A DNA stretch of 64,000 nucleotides from Stenotrophomonas sp. UBA2302 (GTDB taxonomy: Bacteria; Pseudomonadota; Gammaproteobacteria; Xanthomonadales; Xanthomonadaceae). Every line of letters begins with the position of its first letter. Positions within the stretch are counted from its first letter, which is position 1. The stretch is taken from assembly GCA_002345545.1 (NCBI GenBank), contig DDVW01000053.1, positions 521 through 64,520 on the forward strand, in the 5' to 3' direction. The translations under genes were made by a program, and so were the position numbers. The notes below the pieces were generated by a model. It saw nothing but the letters and a program-made list of their open reading frames with translations, ran no database searches and was not told the DNA's origin. Positions 34,096-44,038 of the stretch are shown here, in pieces.

Positions 34096-34422
34096 TGCCG
34101 ACCTGTAGCGCTTGATTCATACCAACCAGCCCCCTTGCCCGCTTTGACTTGGCCATCGTGCGGGCACCGTTAGAGCGAATCAATCCCGCAGGGCGGTCGG
34201 CTGGGTGAGCTCTACCAACCCAGCGCCTTTGAGCTTTCCGTGATGCCGGGGTGATGAATCCAACCCAGCCTGCCGAATTGGTGCGATGGAGCACTTTGCC
34301 CGGAGTTCCCAGCTCTCTGCTCAGCGTACGGAGCTTTTTCTCGGGCCACCGAGTTCCTGAGCTCGGAACGCCGGGCTTTTTGCCCGGAAGGCGATCCTAC
34401 CGGCCCGCAGGACGCCCCCGGT
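34096..34422. other. Intergenic region with several short hairpins, no gene seen
   Basis: 327 bases between the L,D-transpeptidase and sbcC. I find no convincing ORF or RNA gene. The region has several short inverted repeats: TTGATTC / GAATCAA enclosing TGCCCGC / GCGGGCA; GCTGGGT (34200-34206) / ACCCAGC (34218-34224); GTTCC / GGAAC; and CCGGGC-TTTTT-GCCCGG near 34375. None has a terminal T run of normal terminator form. Confidence 0.5.
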
Positions 34423-37400
34423 TCAGGGGCTCAGCACCGTGCTGTGCCCCAACCCGCGGGTCTTGCGCACCTGGATCTGCACCGGGATGCGTTCCTTGAC
34501 CGCATCGACATGGCTGATGATGCCGATCAGCTTGCCCTGGGCGTTGAGGCTGTCCAGCGCGTCCAGGGCGACATCCAGCGAATCCGGGTCCAGGCTGCCG
34601 AAACCTTCGTCGAGAAAGAACGAGTCGATGCGGGTCTTGTGGCTGACCAGGTCCGACAGGCCCAGTGCCAGCGCCAGGCTGACCAGGAAGCTCTCACCGC
34701 CGGACAGGGTGCGGGTGTCGCGGCGGACGTCGGCCTGCCAGGTATCGAGCACACTCAGCGCCAGCCCGACACCGGCGCGGGCAAGCAGGTAGCGGCCGCC
34801 ATCGAGCCGTTGCAGGTGCTGGTTGGCCAGCCGCACCAGCTGGTCCAGGGTCAGGCCTTGGGCGAAGGTGCGGAACTTGTCGCCCTGCGCCGAGCCGATC
34901 AGGCCGTTGAGGTGCTGCCATTGCTCCAGCCGCGCGCCGGCCTCGTCGATCTGCGCGTGCAGCGCCTGCAGGCCGCTGCGCTGGGCCTGATCCAGCTCCA
35001 GCCGGGTACGCAGTTCCGTAGCCTGGTCGCGCACCTGCTGCACGGCCGCCTCGCTGCCCAGCGCCTGCTGCTCCAGCTCCCCGGCACTGGCATCGCTGCG
35101 CGGACTGTCCTGCAGCGACTGCTCGCGCTCGCGCAACTGCGCCGCACGGCTGCGGGCATCGGCCAGCGAATGGGCAAGTGCATCCTGCTGCGCCTGCAGC
35201 TGCTGACGCTGTTCGGGCGGCAGGCGCGCGGCCAGCAGCGCCTCGACGTCGGCGAAGCCGTGTTCGCGCAGCGCTGCATCGAGCCGGGTTTCGGCCAGAT
35301 GCAGATCTTGCGTGCGACTCTCCCGCAGCACCTCGGCCGCGTGCGATGCGGCGGCGGCCTGTTGCATCTGCTGCTGTACCTGTTGCAGCTGCGTGGCGGC
35401 GGGGCGCAGCTCTGCGGTGGCGTCAGCCACCGGCGCCAGTGCCTGACCCGGTTCGGCGGCATGGCCGCTCTCGTCCCAGCGCTGCTGCCAGTGACTGCCC
35501 TGCTCGCCCGCCTGTTTGGCATCGCTGCGGCGCTGGACCAGCAGCTGCTGCAGCGCCAGCAGTTCGGCTTCGCGCTGGCGCCATTGCGTCCACTCCTGCT
35601 CACGCTGCTGCAACCACGCGCCGGTATCGGCCGGCAGATCGCCTTCAGGCAGATCGGTCGACAACTGCTCACGCAGATGCTCGACTTCGCTGATGGCCGC
35701 TGCGTGGCGATCACGCAGCTCCTGCTCGCGGCCGGCGGCCAGCGCCAACGCCTCGCGCAGGCCCTGCAACCGGGTGTCATGGCGGTCCAACGCCAGCTGC
35801 TGTTCGTTGCAGTGTTGCTGAACGGCCTGCAGCGCGGCTTGCAGCTGTTCGATCCGGCTCAGCTGCTCACTCAGCTGCGTGCCCGCTGCACGGGTGGCAT
35901 CCAGTTCGGCCTGCAGCGCCGCCTGTTCGTCTTCTTCGCACAGCGTCAGCTGCAATTGCGCGCAGCGCGCTGTCCACTCGGTGCCGAGCGCGGCGAACTG
36001 CCCGTTCAAGGCATCCAGTTGTTTGCTGGCGCGCTCCAGTTCCGATTGCCGCGCCGCCAGTTGCAGCTCGCTGCGTTGCTGCTGTTCGTAGGCCTGCCGA
36101 TGCTGCTGTTCAGCGGCACTGGCGGCGGCCTGCGCGGCGCTGGGGTCCAGCTGCCGGTACTGCTCGATGGCCGGGTGTTCGGTGGCGCCACACAGCGGGC
36201 AGGCCTGCCCGTCTTCCAGCACGGCGCGATGTCCGGCCAGATCCATGATCTGCAACTCCAGCGCGGCGATGCGCTGGCGGTCATCGCGGGTTGCCTGGGC
36301 GGCAGCCAGCGCGCTCTGCGCAGCTGACAGCTGCTGTCCGTCATCGATCAGCGCGGCCTGCAGCTGCTGCAGTTGCGCCTGTTCGGCGCTGATCTGCGCG
36401 CGCAGCATCTGTCGCTTCTCGGCCAGCGGCGAAAGATCACGCAGAGCGCCATAACGCTCACGCAGCTGGTCGCGCGAAGCGCGCAGCGCCTCCAGGCTGG
36501 TGCCAGTGCTGGCAGCACTGAACTGTCCTGCCTGCGTGTCCCGCTTTGCGATGGCTTGCTCCAGCGCCGTTACCAGCCCTGCCCGCTGGGCGTCGCCGGC
36601 CTGCAGCTGATCACGTGCCTGTGCATGCTTGTCGCCCGCATCGCCCAGCGCCTGCTGCGTTTGTGCCAACTGCTGGCTGGCGGCCTGCAACTGGGTGAAC
36701 CCCGCACGCCAGCCCGGCAACTTGTCGCCGAGCTGGGCGTGAGCGGCAAGACCGCTCTGGGTCGCCTGCAGCTGCTCCAGCTGCTGCTCATCGCGGTGCA
36801 ATACATCGCTGCTGGCCTGCGCGCTTTGCCGCGCCAGCTGCAAACACGTCCACAGCGCATCGCATTCGCGCTGATGTTGTTCGAGCTGCCGCTGCTGCGC
36901 ACGCTCATGCCCATCAACGGCCTCGGCCAGCACCTGTCGCGCCTGCTGCCAGTGGTTCCAGGCCGGCCAGACCGTTTCGGCCGGCTGCGCGCGTTGCAGC
37001 CGCTCGCGTGCCGGTGCGGCATCGTCCAGCACCTGCTGCGCGGCGCGCGTGTCCGTGTCGGCCGCGCACAGCTGTGCCTGCAACCGGTCAAGCTCCTGCC
37101 GCCAGGCCAACGCCTCGCGGCTGTGCAGCTGCGCGGCCAGCAACGGCGGCAGCTGCGCGGCCAGCTGCTCAGCCTGCTCCTGCAGTGCCGTGCGCTCGGA
37201 CTCGGGCAGCAACTGCACGCCGCCGGCACGGGCCTGCAACTGTTCGACCTCGCGCTTGAGCTGGTCGGTGCGCAGGTACACGCGCTGGGAGATGTCGCTG
37301 TAGATATCGGTGCCGGTGAGCTGCTCCAGCAGCTCGGCGCGATCTTTGTCGGAGCTGTTGAGGAAGTCGGCGAACTGGCCCTGCGCCAGCAACACCGAGC

Positions 37401-37839
37401 GGGTGAAACGGTCGAAATCCAGCCCGGTGCGGGCCTCGGTTTCCTCCAGCTTCTCCTTGATCGAGGTGGTGATGATGGTCCCGTCGGCCAGCGCCAGTTC
37501 CACCTGCGGCGCCTGCAGGCGGCCATCGACCTTGTCGCGAGCGCGTCGCTGCGCCCAGAACGCCCGGTAGCGCTGACCACGGCTCTCGAACTCCACCTCG
37601 GCCAGACAGTCGGCGGTGTGCTCGGTCATCAGCGGGTTGTGTGCGGCCGAGAGGGTGGCCATGCGTGGGGTGCGGTGAAACAGCGCAAGGCAGATGGCGT
37701 CCAGCAGTGTGGTCTTGCCGGCGCCGGTGGGCCCGGTGATGGCGAACAGGCCATCGGCAAAGGCCGGCGCGGTGAAATCCAGATGGGTTTCGCCCTTGAG
37801 CGAATTGAGGTTCTTCAGCCGCAGCGAGAGGATCTTCAT
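34423..37839 (-). CDS. sbcC: Exonuclease SbcC
   Basis: 1138-residue SMC-like ATPase of the SbcCD complex, which cuts DNA hairpins and processes double-strand breaks. N-terminal Walker A is GPTGAGKTTLLDAICLALF; long coiled coils rich in Gln and Ala (about residues 170-520 and 590-900) flank a zinc hook with CPLCGA (about residue 545); the C-terminal ATPase half has the signature LSGGESFLVSLALALGL and Walker B FFLDEGFGSLDPDSL. Its start overlaps the sbcD stop by four bases, the usual sbcDC order. Confidence 0.96.
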   Translation of the reverse strand: MKILSLRLKNLNSLKGETHLDFTAPAFADGLFAITGPTGAGKTTLLDAICLALFHRTPRMATLSAAHNPLMTEHTADCLAEVEFESRGQRYRAFWAQRRARDKVDGRLQAPQVELALADGTIITTSIKEKLEETEARTGLDFDRFTRSVLLAQGQFADFLNSSDKDRAELLEQLTGTDIYSDISQRVYLRTDQLKREVEQLQARAGGVQLLPESERTALQEQAEQLAAQLPPLLAAQLHSREALAWRQELDRLQAQLCAADTDTRAAQQVLDDAAPARERLQRAQPAETVWPAWNHWQQARQVLAEAVDGHERAQQRQLEQHQRECDALWTCLQLARQSAQASSDVLHRDEQQLEQLQATQSGLAAHAQLGDKLPGWRAGFTQLQAASQQLAQTQQALGDAGDKHAQARDQLQAGDAQRAGLVTALEQAIAKRDTQAGQFSAASTGTSLEALRASRDQLRERYGALRDLSPLAEKRQMLRAQISAEQAQLQQLQAALIDDGQQLSAAQSALAAAQATRDDRQRIAALELQIMDLAGHRAVLEDGQACPLCGATEHPAIEQYRQLDPSAAQAAASAAEQQHRQAYEQQQRSELQLAARQSELERASKQLDALNGQFAALGTEWTARCAQLQLTLCEEDEQAALQAELDATRAAGTQLSEQLSRIEQLQAALQAVQQHCNEQQLALDRHDTRLQGLREALALAAGREQELRDRHAAAISEVEHLREQLSTDLPEGDLPADTGAWLQQREQEWTQWRQREAELLALQQLLVQRRSDAKQAGEQGSHWQQRWDESGHAAEPGQALAPVADATAELRPAATQLQQVQQQMQQAAAASHAAEVLRESRTQDLHLAETRLDAALREHGFADVEALLAARLPPEQRQQLQAQQDALAHSLADARSRAAQLREREQSLQDSPRSDASAGELEQQALGSEAAVQQVRDQATELRTRLELDQAQRSGLQALHAQIDEAGARLEQWQHLNGLIGSAQGDKFRTFAQGLTLDQLVRLANQHLQRLDGGRYLLARAGVGLALSVLDTWQADVRRDTRTLSGGESFLVSLALALGLSDLVSHKTRIDSFFLDEGFGSLDPDSLDVALDALDSLNAQGKLIGIISHVDAVKERIPVQIQVRKTRGLGHSTVLSP

Positions 37840-39062
37840 GCCGGCTCTCCGCCTTCGATCGCGGCCAGCACCTGTTCGAAACAGGCGTGCAGCTCGGCTA
37901 CCCGCTTTTCCGAAAGATCTTCCTCCTGCGCCAGTCGCTGCGCGAACACCTCGCGCGGCTGCAACTCGTCCAGATGCTGGCCGTCGGCGGCATCGATCAC
38001 CGCGCTGACGTTGCTGCGCTTGCGCCGGATGCGCAGCACCTCCAGTGGCAACACCTCGACCAGCGCGGCGATGCGGCTTTGCAGATCCGGCAGGTAGTCA
38101 TCGGTTTCCACCGTGACCTCGACCCAGCCCAGCTCGCCGGACGGCACCCGCGCGGCCACGTCGGCCAGCTGCTGCGGCAGGCTGGTCAGGGTGCCGGCCA
38201 CCCGCGCCAGCACCCGGAAGCACGGCACCGGCAGCGGTGTCACCGACTGCAGTTGCTCGCCTTGCAACTCGACCAGCAGCACCTGCTTGGCCTGCCCGAC
38301 CTCGTCGAAACTGAGCGGAATCGGCGAGCCGCTGTAGCGGATGTGTTCCAGCCCGCCGACCTTCTGCGGCTGATGGATATGCCCCAGCGCAATGTACGCC
38401 GCCGGCGGGAACGCACTGGTCGGAAAGGCGTTGAGCGAGCCGACATAGATCTCGCGCACCGAATCGCTGGTGCTGGCCCCGACCGTGGTGAGGTGGCCGG
38501 TGGCCACGATCGGCAGCGGTGCGGCTTCGGCCTCGCGCATCGCGACGGCGGCGGCGTGGATGCGCGCGTAGTGCGCGGCGATGCCCTCCATCATCGCGCC
38601 ACGCTTGTCATCGGCGCTCTGCCCGGCCTCACTGCGCGCCACATCGCGGGCACGGATGAAAGGTACCGCGCACAGGATCATGCCCGGCGCACCGTCGCGA
38701 CCGGGAATCCGGTAGACGTGCTGCTGCGGCTCGGCCATCAGCGTGGGCACCACCAGCGTGTCCAGCCGCGCCAGCAGCCCGCGTGATTCGGACAGCATCG
38801 CCGGCGAATCATGGTTGCCGCCCAACACCACCAGCCGCGCGCCGGTATCGCGCAGGGCGACGATGAAGCGGTTGTACTGCTCGCGCGCGTAACTGGGCGG
38901 GGTGCCGGTATCGAACACGTCACCAGCCACCAGCACCGCATCCACCCGGTGCGCCTGTACCTGCCCGACCAGCCAGTCCAGAAACGCCGCATGTTCGGCT
39001 TCGCGCGACTGGCCGAGGAAGTTCTGGCCGAGGTGGAGATCGGAGGTGTGCAGCAGACGCAT
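37836..39062 (-). CDS. sbcD: Exonuclease SbcD (Mre11-like)
   Basis: 408-residue metallophosphatase partner of SbcC. The start at 39062 gives MRLLHTSDLHLGQNF, the correct N-terminus with the first phosphoesterase motif; the longer frame upstream lacks conserved sequence. Later motifs are AVLVAGDVFDTGTPP, VVLGGNHDSPAM and TGHLTTVG, supplying the metal ligands. Followed by a capping domain and a C-terminal part that binds SbcC. First gene of the sbcDC operon. Confidence 0.95.
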   Translation of the reverse strand: MRLLHTSDLHLGQNFLGQSREAEHAAFLDWLVGQVQAHRVDAVLVAGDVFDTGTPPSYAREQYNRFIVALRDTGARLVVLGGNHDSPAMLSESRGLLARLDTLVVPTLMAEPQQHVYRIPGRDGAPGMILCAVPFIRARDVARSEAGQSADDKRGAMMEGIAAHYARIHAAAVAMREAEAAPLPIVATGHLTTVGASTSDSVREIYVGSLNAFPTSAFPPAAYIALGHIHQPQKVGGLEHIRYSGSPIPLSFDEVGQAKQVLLVELQGEQLQSVTPLPVPCFRVLARVAGTLTSLPQQLADVAARVPSGELGWVEVTVETDDYLPDLQSRIAALVEVLPLEVLRIRRKRSNVSAVIDAADGQHLDELQPREVFAQRLAQEEDLSEKRVAELHACFEQVLAAIEGGEPA

Positions 39063-39273
39063 ATGAATCGATTCCCGGGAAAACGCGGATGGCGGAAGCG
39101 CATCCGGTATGGCGAAGAGCGGCAAGTGTGCACCGCCGGCAATGCTGCGGCCATGTCAGCACGGCCGCATCGCAATCGCTGCGACCGACACGCCGGCGCC
39201 GCCCGGGTCATTGTTCACCCTGCCGCCGCGGTTTTGCGGCAGGCTTTGGTTGCCCCGCCAAGGAGGATGGACG

Positions 39274-39828
39274 ATGAACAAGGTGCTGCTGACGATAATC
39301 CTGGCCCTGCTCGTGGCCACCGGCGGCTATGTCGTCGCCGGCCCGTATCTGGCGATCCACGGCATCAGCGAGGCGATCGAGGAGCGCGATACCGCGCAGC
39401 TCTCGCGCCACGTGGATTTTCCGAAGCTGCGCGTCAACCTGAAGGCGCAGCTGAGCGACTATGTGGTCCGCCGCGGCGGACCGGAACTGCAATCGAGCCT
39501 GCTGGGCGCGGTGGCGCTGGGCGTGGCCGGCAATCTGGCCGGTGCCGGGGTCGATACGCTGGTGACCCCGGTCGGCATCGGTGCCCTGCTCGAGGGCCAG
39601 GGTGTGTGGAAGCGGGTGATCGGCGACACGGCCGGTGGCGATACGTACGCCCCTCCCACCCCGGCCCGGCCGCTGCGCGACGCCCACCATCGCTACGAAT
39701 CAGTGTCACGTTTCACCGCCACCACGCAGACCCGCGACGGTCGCGACATCGTGTTCGTGCTTACCCGTGACGGGCTGCGCTGGCGGCTGAGCAACATCAT
39801 CCTGCCGCTGGAACAGGCGCCGGGCTGA
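39274..39828 (+). CDS. DUF2939 family exported protein
   Basis: 184-residue protein with an N-terminal signal anchor (about residues 3-24, VLLTIILALLVATGGYVVAG). The ATG at 39274 has an AGGAGGA ribosome binding site; the longer upstream frame is discarded. The rest fits DUF2939: GPYLAIHGISEAIEERDTAQLS (here quoted as LAIHGISEAIEERDTAQL), then VDFPKLRVNLKAQL, and a C-terminal part around FVLTRDGLRWRLSNI. Function unknown. Divergent from sbcD. Confidence 0.85.
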   Translation: MNKVLLTIILALLVATGGYVVAGPYLAIHGISEAIEERDTAQLSRHVDFPKLRVNLKAQLSDYVVRRGGPELQSSLLGAVALGVAGNLAGAGVDTLVTPVGIGALLEGQGVWKRVIGDTAGGDTYAPPTPARPLRDAHHRYESVSRFTATTQTRDGRDIVFVLTRDGLRWRLSNIILPLEQAPG

Positions 39829-40128
39829 GGGCGAAATCCGTGCAATTCGGGCAACCTGCCAAGCGCCCACATTGCGAACGCATGCGGATCAGCACCGGGC
39901 AGAAGTACGGCTGCAACAACCAGGGAATATTGATGTGCTTCAACCCCTGGTCGGCACCGCTGACCGGCGCTGCCGGGCAGCCCATATGACCTTCGGTCAC
40001 GCTGGTCTGATTCATCACGATCTGCTCGCGATACTGCATCTTCAGCTCTGCTCATAGCCGACTGCATCCGGTTGATGTGCCGCCGGTTCCGCCATCACCC
40101 GTGCAGGACGGAAAGTCGCAATCAACCG
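39829..40128. other. Intergenic region upstream of tRNA-Leu; one doubtful minus-strand ORF
   Basis: 300 bases without a supported gene. The minus strand is open from 40039 to 39797 (80 codons), ending inside the DUF2939 gene. The translation has four cysteines, including CGRLAGCPNC, and an internal PWLLQPYFCPVLIR segment; I do not recognise it and it has only a weak GAG in place of a ribosome binding site. It is noted, not called. Confidence 0.4.
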
Positions 40129-40157
40129 TTGACATCAGATTCCGGTCCCGGCATTAT
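40129..40157 (+). promoter_or_regulatory. Promoter of tRNA-Leu
   Basis: Perfect -35 TTGACA (40129-40134), 17-base spacer and a -10-like CATTAT (40152-40157, four of six), 14 bases before the tRNA 5' end. Confidence 0.6.
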
Positions 40158-40171
40158 TCTCCTCCTGAGTC

Positions 40172-40258
40172 GCCCAGGTGGCGGAATTGGTAGACGCACT
40201 AGCTTCAGGTGCTAGCGGGGGCAACTCCGTGGAGGTTCGAGTCCTCTCCTGGGCACCA
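40172..40258 (+). tRNA. tRNA-Leu (anticodon CAG)
   Basis: 87-base class II tRNA with encoded CCA. Acceptor GCCCAGG pairs with CCTGGGC, the D-arm has GGAATTGGTAGACGC, the anticodon loop is TTCAGGT within CTAGC / GCTAG stems, a long variable arm GGGGGCAACTCCG follows, and the T-arm contains GGTTCGAGTCC. Reads CUG leucine codons. It has its own promoter and terminator. Confidence 0.97.
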
Positions 40259-40273
40259 CGACTCAAACGAAAC

Positions 40274-40296
40274 AACCCGCGAAAGCGGGTTTTTTT
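40274..40296 (+). terminator. Terminator after tRNA-Leu
   Basis: ACCCGC-GAAA-GCGGGT stem-loop with a tetraloop followed by seven T, 16 bases after the tRNA. Confidence 0.93.
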
Positions 40297-40540
40297 GTGC
40301 GCGTTGGATTGATGCAAGTTGTTCTGCTCCGGCAGAGAATTCTCCAGCCACGACGCTTGCGCCGCACCAGAGCCAGTTGCGGGAAAGGATTCCAGCCAAC
40401 GCACACAGGCACTGTACGGCGGTCCCTTTCGCAACCATCGCAGATACTGGCTTGGCATCCCCGCTGGCATCCGGATAATCACTTGATCAGGAAGCCGGCG
40501 GTCCCGCCGGACTTCGCTCAACAGGTAGCTCCCTCCCGCA

Positions 40541-42787
40541 ATGACCGATCTAGTCCGCACTGTTTTCCATGGCTACGAGCAGCAACCGCTGCGCGAATAT
40601 GCCGAACGCGCTTATCTCGACTACTCCATGTACGTGGTGCTGGACCGCGCCCTGCCGTTCATTGGCGATGGCCTGAAACCGGTGCAGCGCCGCATCATCT
40701 ATGCGATGAGCGAACTGGGGCTCAACGCCGCGGCCAAGCCGAAGAAGTCCGCGCGCACCGTGGGTGATGTGATCGGCAAGTATCATCCGCATGGCGACTC
40801 GGCCTGTTACGAGGCGCTGGTGCTGATGGCGCAGCCATTCTCGTACCGCTATCCGCTGATCGAAGGCCAGGGCAACTTCGGCTCCAGCGACGACCCCAAA
40901 TCGTTCGCGGCCATGCGTTACACCGAATCCAAGCTGACGCCAATCGCCGAAGTGCTGCTGGGCGAACTGGGCCATGGCACCACCGACTGGACACCGAATT
41001 TCGACGGCACGCTGGAAGAGCCCACCTGGATGCCGGCACGCCTGCCGCACCTGCTGCTCAACGGCACCACCGGCATTGCCGTGGGCATGGCCACCGACGT
41101 ACCACCGCATAATCTCAACGAGACCGTCAGCGCACTGATCCGCCTGATCGATGATCCGCAGGCCACGGTCGCCGATCTGTGTGAGCACGTACAGGGCCCG
41201 GATTACCCGACCACCGCCGAGATCATCACCCCGGCGGCGGACCTGCGAAACATCTACGAAACCGGCAATGGCAGCGTGCGCGCGCGTGCCACCTTCCTCA
41301 AGGAAGGCAGCAACATCGTCGTCACCGCGCTGCCGCACCAGGTCTCGCCGTCCAAGGTGATCGAGCAGATCGCCGCGCAGATGCGCGCCAAGAAGCTGCC
41401 GTGGCTGGAAGACATCCGTGACGAATCCGACCACGCCAACCCGGTGCGGGTGGTGCTGATTCCGCGCTCCAACCGCGTGGATGCCGAACAGCTGATGGGA
41501 CACCTGTTCGCCACCACCGACCTAGAACGCAGCTACCGCGTCAATCTGAACGTCATCGGCCTGGATGGACGCCCGCAGGTCAAGAACCTGAAAACGCTGC
41601 TGTCCGAATGGCTGCGTTTCCGCTACGACACCGTCACCCGCCGCCTCAACCACCGCCTGCAGAAGGTCGAGCGCCGCCTGCACCTGCTGGATGGCCTGCT
41701 GGTCGCTTTCCTCAACCTGGACGAGGTGATCCGCATCATCCGTACCGAGGATGATGCCAAGGCCGCGCTGATTGCCCGCTTCGCATTGAGCGAGGACCAG
41801 GCCGACTACATCCTCGATACCCGCCTGAAGCAGCTGGCGCGCCTGGAGGAAATGAAGATCCGCGGCGAGCAGGACGAGCTGGCCAAGGAGCGGGATTACA
41901 TCCAGTCGATCCTGGGCAGCACCACCAAGCTGCGCAAGCTGGTCAAGGACGAGCTGATCGCCGATGCCAAGAAGTTTGGAGACGAACGCCGTTCGCCGCT
42001 GGTGCAGCGTGGCGCCGCACAGGCCATCGACGAGACCGAGCTCGTCACCAGCGAGCCGATGACCGTAGTGCTGTCGGAAAAGGGCTGGGTACGTGCCGCC
42101 AAGGGCCACGACATCGACGGCACCGGCCTCTCCTACCGCGAAGGCGACAGCCTGCTGGGCATCGCCCGCAGCCGCAGTACCCAGCAGGTGGCCTTCCTCG
42201 ACAACGAGGGCCGTGCCTACTCGACCCTGGTGCACACCCTGCCCTCGGCACGCGGCAATGGCGAACCGCTGACCGGCCGCTTCTCACCGGCCGCCGGCAG
42301 TTCCTTCGTGACCCTGGCCAGCGGTGAGAACAACACCCGCTTCGTGCTGGCTTCCTCGCACGGCTATGGCTTCGTCACCCGTTTCGAGAACCTCACCGGC
42401 CGCAACAAGGCCGGCAAGGCGATGCTCAACCTGTCCACCGGATCAAGCGTGCTGCAACCGGCGGTGGTCGCCAACCCGGAAACCGACCGCATCGTCGCGG
42501 TCACCAGCGCCGGCAACATGCTCGCCATTCCCGCCACCGACCTGCCCGAGCTGGACAAGGGCAAGGGCAACAAGATCATCGAGATCCCGCGGGCCAAGCT
42601 CGCTACCGAACGTGTGGTTGCGGTGGTCGCGGTGTCGCCCGGCAACACCCTGCAGGTGCGCAGCGGCCAGCGCACCATGAGTCTGTCGTACAAGGATCTG
42701 GACGCCTACGTGGGTGCACGTGCTTCGCGTGGCCACCTGTTGCCGAGGGGGTGGCAGAAGGTGGAAGGACTGGACGTCCAGCCGTAA
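40541..42787 (+). CDS. parC: DNA topoisomerase IV subunit A
   Basis: 748-residue ParC, the DNA-cleaving subunit of topoisomerase IV that decatenates daughter chromosomes. The catalytic tyrosine is Tyr127 in AAMRYTESK. The quinolone-determining region is HGDSACYEA: Ser87 and Glu91, matching the wild-type Ser80 and Glu84 of E. coli. It lacks the GyrA box, and the C-terminal domain has degenerate blades, as expected. The neighbour parE is not in the window. Separated from gyrA by about 30 kb. A strong terminator follows. Confidence 0.97.
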   Translation: MTDLVRTVFHGYEQQPLREYAERAYLDYSMYVVLDRALPFIGDGLKPVQRRIIYAMSELGLNAAAKPKKSARTVGDVIGKYHPHGDSACYEALVLMAQPFSYRYPLIEGQGNFGSSDDPKSFAAMRYTESKLTPIAEVLLGELGHGTTDWTPNFDGTLEEPTWMPARLPHLLLNGTTGIAVGMATDVPPHNLNETVSALIRLIDDPQATVADLCEHVQGPDYPTTAEIITPAADLRNIYETGNGSVRARATFLKEGSNIVVTALPHQVSPSKVIEQIAAQMRAKKLPWLEDIRDESDHANPVRVVLIPRSNRVDAEQLMGHLFATTDLERSYRVNLNVIGLDGRPQVKNLKTLLSEWLRFRYDTVTRRLNHRLQKVERRLHLLDGLLVAFLNLDEVIRIIRTEDDAKAALIARFALSEDQADYILDTRLKQLARLEEMKIRGEQDELAKERDYIQSILGSTTKLRKLVKDELIADAKKFGDERRSPLVQRGAAQAIDETELVTSEPMTVVLSEKGWVRAAKGHDIDGTGLSYREGDSLLGIARSRSTQQVAFLDNEGRAYSTLVHTLPSARGNGEPLTGRFSPAAGSSFVTLASGENNTRFVLASSHGYGFVTRFENLTGRNKAGKAMLNLSTGSSVLQPAVVANPETDRIVAVTSAGNMLAIPATDLPELDKGKGNKIIEIPRAKLATERVVAVVAVSPGNTLQVRSGQRTMSLSYKDLDAYVGARASRGHLLPRGWQKVEGLDVQP

Positions 42788-42848
42788 CAGGCGGCCTCGG
42801 GGAATCGTCGCTGCAAGGCAGTGACTTCCAGGCAATCCAGAAAAAGCC

Positions 42849-42882
42849 AATGCCCGCACCACCGGTTGCGGGCATTGTTTTT
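42849..42882 (+). terminator. Terminator after parC
   Basis: Ten-base-pair stem AATGCCCGCA / TGCGGGCATT with an eight-base loop, followed by GTTTTTG and preceded by AAAAA. Confidence 0.88.
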
Positions 42883-42960
42883 GACGGGTCTCCTGCGCGC
42901 CGAAGCCTTACCGGTATGGATGCGGCGCGAACAGGCCATCTGCCGCAACGGTTCACCGCA

Positions 42961-42996
42961 AATAAAAACAGGAACGCCTCTTGCGGGGCGTTCCTG
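42961..42996 (-). terminator. Terminator of the glycine-zipper gene
   Basis: Twelve-base stem CAGGAACGCCTC / GGGGCGTTCCTG (two G-T pairs) with TTGC loop; on the minus strand it is followed by TTTTTATT. It lies 57 bases after the stop of the minus-strand gene. Confidence 0.85.
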
Positions 42997-43052
42997 TTGT
43001 TGCACCCGCCAGCCTGCGGTTACGCCGACCGGCCCGTTCTTCCGGACAGGCG

Positions 43053-43880
43053 TCAGTGGCGGGCGACGTCCTGCTCCACCGCCGCGGTCTGGGTGACCAC
43101 CTGGCCATCGATCACCGGCAGCCGGTCGCTGTCCGGGCGGCTCTGCATGCGGATGGTTTTTTCCGCACCGTCGTAGCGGTAGGTCACGTCATAGCCGACG
43201 GTCTGGTTGGTATTGCCCACTGCGACGCGGCTGCCCGGCTTGCTGTCCATGCGCATGCTGCCGGTGCTGCCATCGGCATTGCGATAGGTGACGTTGTAGC
43301 CGGTCACCCGCGAGGACTCGGACGTGCTGTTCTCGGTACGGCACTGGCGCTCGGTACGGCTGACGACACGCCCCCCCGCATGGCGCTTGTCCACCTGGTT
43401 GCCGATCACGCCGCCGGCTACCGCACCCGCGGCGGTGGCCGCCTTCTTGCCGTTGCCGCCGCCCACCTGGTTGCCCAGCAGGCCGCCAATCACCGCACCG
43501 GCGACGGTGCCGCCGACATTGCCGTCACGCTCGGGCAGGCGCTCCTGCACCACTACGTCCTCGCACACTTCATGCGGAACGGTACTGGTGGAGCTTTCGC
43601 GGATAGGTTCGCTACCGGTCACCGTGGCGTAGGCGCGCTCTTTCTGTGTCACCGGCGCGACCTTCAGCACATCGGCATATTCCAGCTTGCCGCCGGCAGC
43701 CAGGGCGTCGCTCAGGGCGGCGTCATCGGTGAGTGTGGCGTTGTCCAACATCGGGTTGGTGCTGTCGGCCACTGGCGTACCCGGCGCCCGCTCACGGCCG
43801 CTCATGAAAGCTGCCGTGGCGATGCCGCCCACCAGAAGCGCGCCCGCGGCGACCAGAATCGTTGTCGTGTTGCTCTTCAT
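43053..43880 (-). CDS. Glycine-zipper 2TM domain envelope protein
   Basis: 275-residue predicted envelope protein. The start at 43880 follows an AGGGAG ribosome binding site and places an N-terminal membrane anchor at about residues 8-26 (ILVAAGALLVGGIATAAF). The middle holds a glycine-zipper 2TM (Rick_17kDa_Anti type) domain, GTVAGAVIGGLLGNQVGGG followed by ATAAGAVAGGVIGNQV. The C-terminal part has two copies of a GYxVTYR-x-DG motif (GYNVTYRNADG and GYDVTYRYDG), which I take as a tandem beta-hairpin repeat. Function unknown; proteins with this domain are usually outer-membrane structural or stress proteins. Monocistronic. Confidence 0.82.
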   Translation of the reverse strand: MKSNTTTILVAAGALLVGGIATAAFMSGRERAPGTPVADSTNPMLDNATLTDDAALSDALAAGGKLEYADVLKVAPVTQKERAYATVTGSEPIRESSTSTVPHEVCEDVVVQERLPERDGNVGGTVAGAVIGGLLGNQVGGGNGKKAATAAGAVAGGVIGNQVDKRHAGGRVVSRTERQCRTENSTSESSRVTGYNVTYRNADGSTGSMRMDSKPGSRVAVGNTNQTVGYDVTYRYDGAEKTIRMQSRPDSDRLPVIDGQVVTQTAAVEQDVARH

Positions 43881-44038
43881 TGTCGGCTCCCTGCGGCCCA
43901 TCCGCGCTGACCTGTTGGCGATTCCACCACGATAAAGCTGAACACAGACAGGTATTTCAGGCAAAGGCCCTTACAAAGTTCAGGATTCGCCTCAATATTG
44001 CGATCGTCTTCCCTCTTCTTTCCCTGCAGGCCCCTCAC

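Noticed and set aside
34444..38097. Plus-strand frames opposite sbcC
   Set aside because: Gln/Leu/Arg-rich antisense shadows of the coiled-coil region.
40172..40258. tRNA-Leu as attachment site for an integrated element
   Set aside because: No integrase gene and no duplicated tRNA 3' end are seen nearby; the flanking genes are ordinary core genes.
42958..43000. Possible small RNA between parC and the glycine-zipper gene
   Set aside because: The two hairpins fit as terminators for the two converging genes, and no promoter is seen between them.
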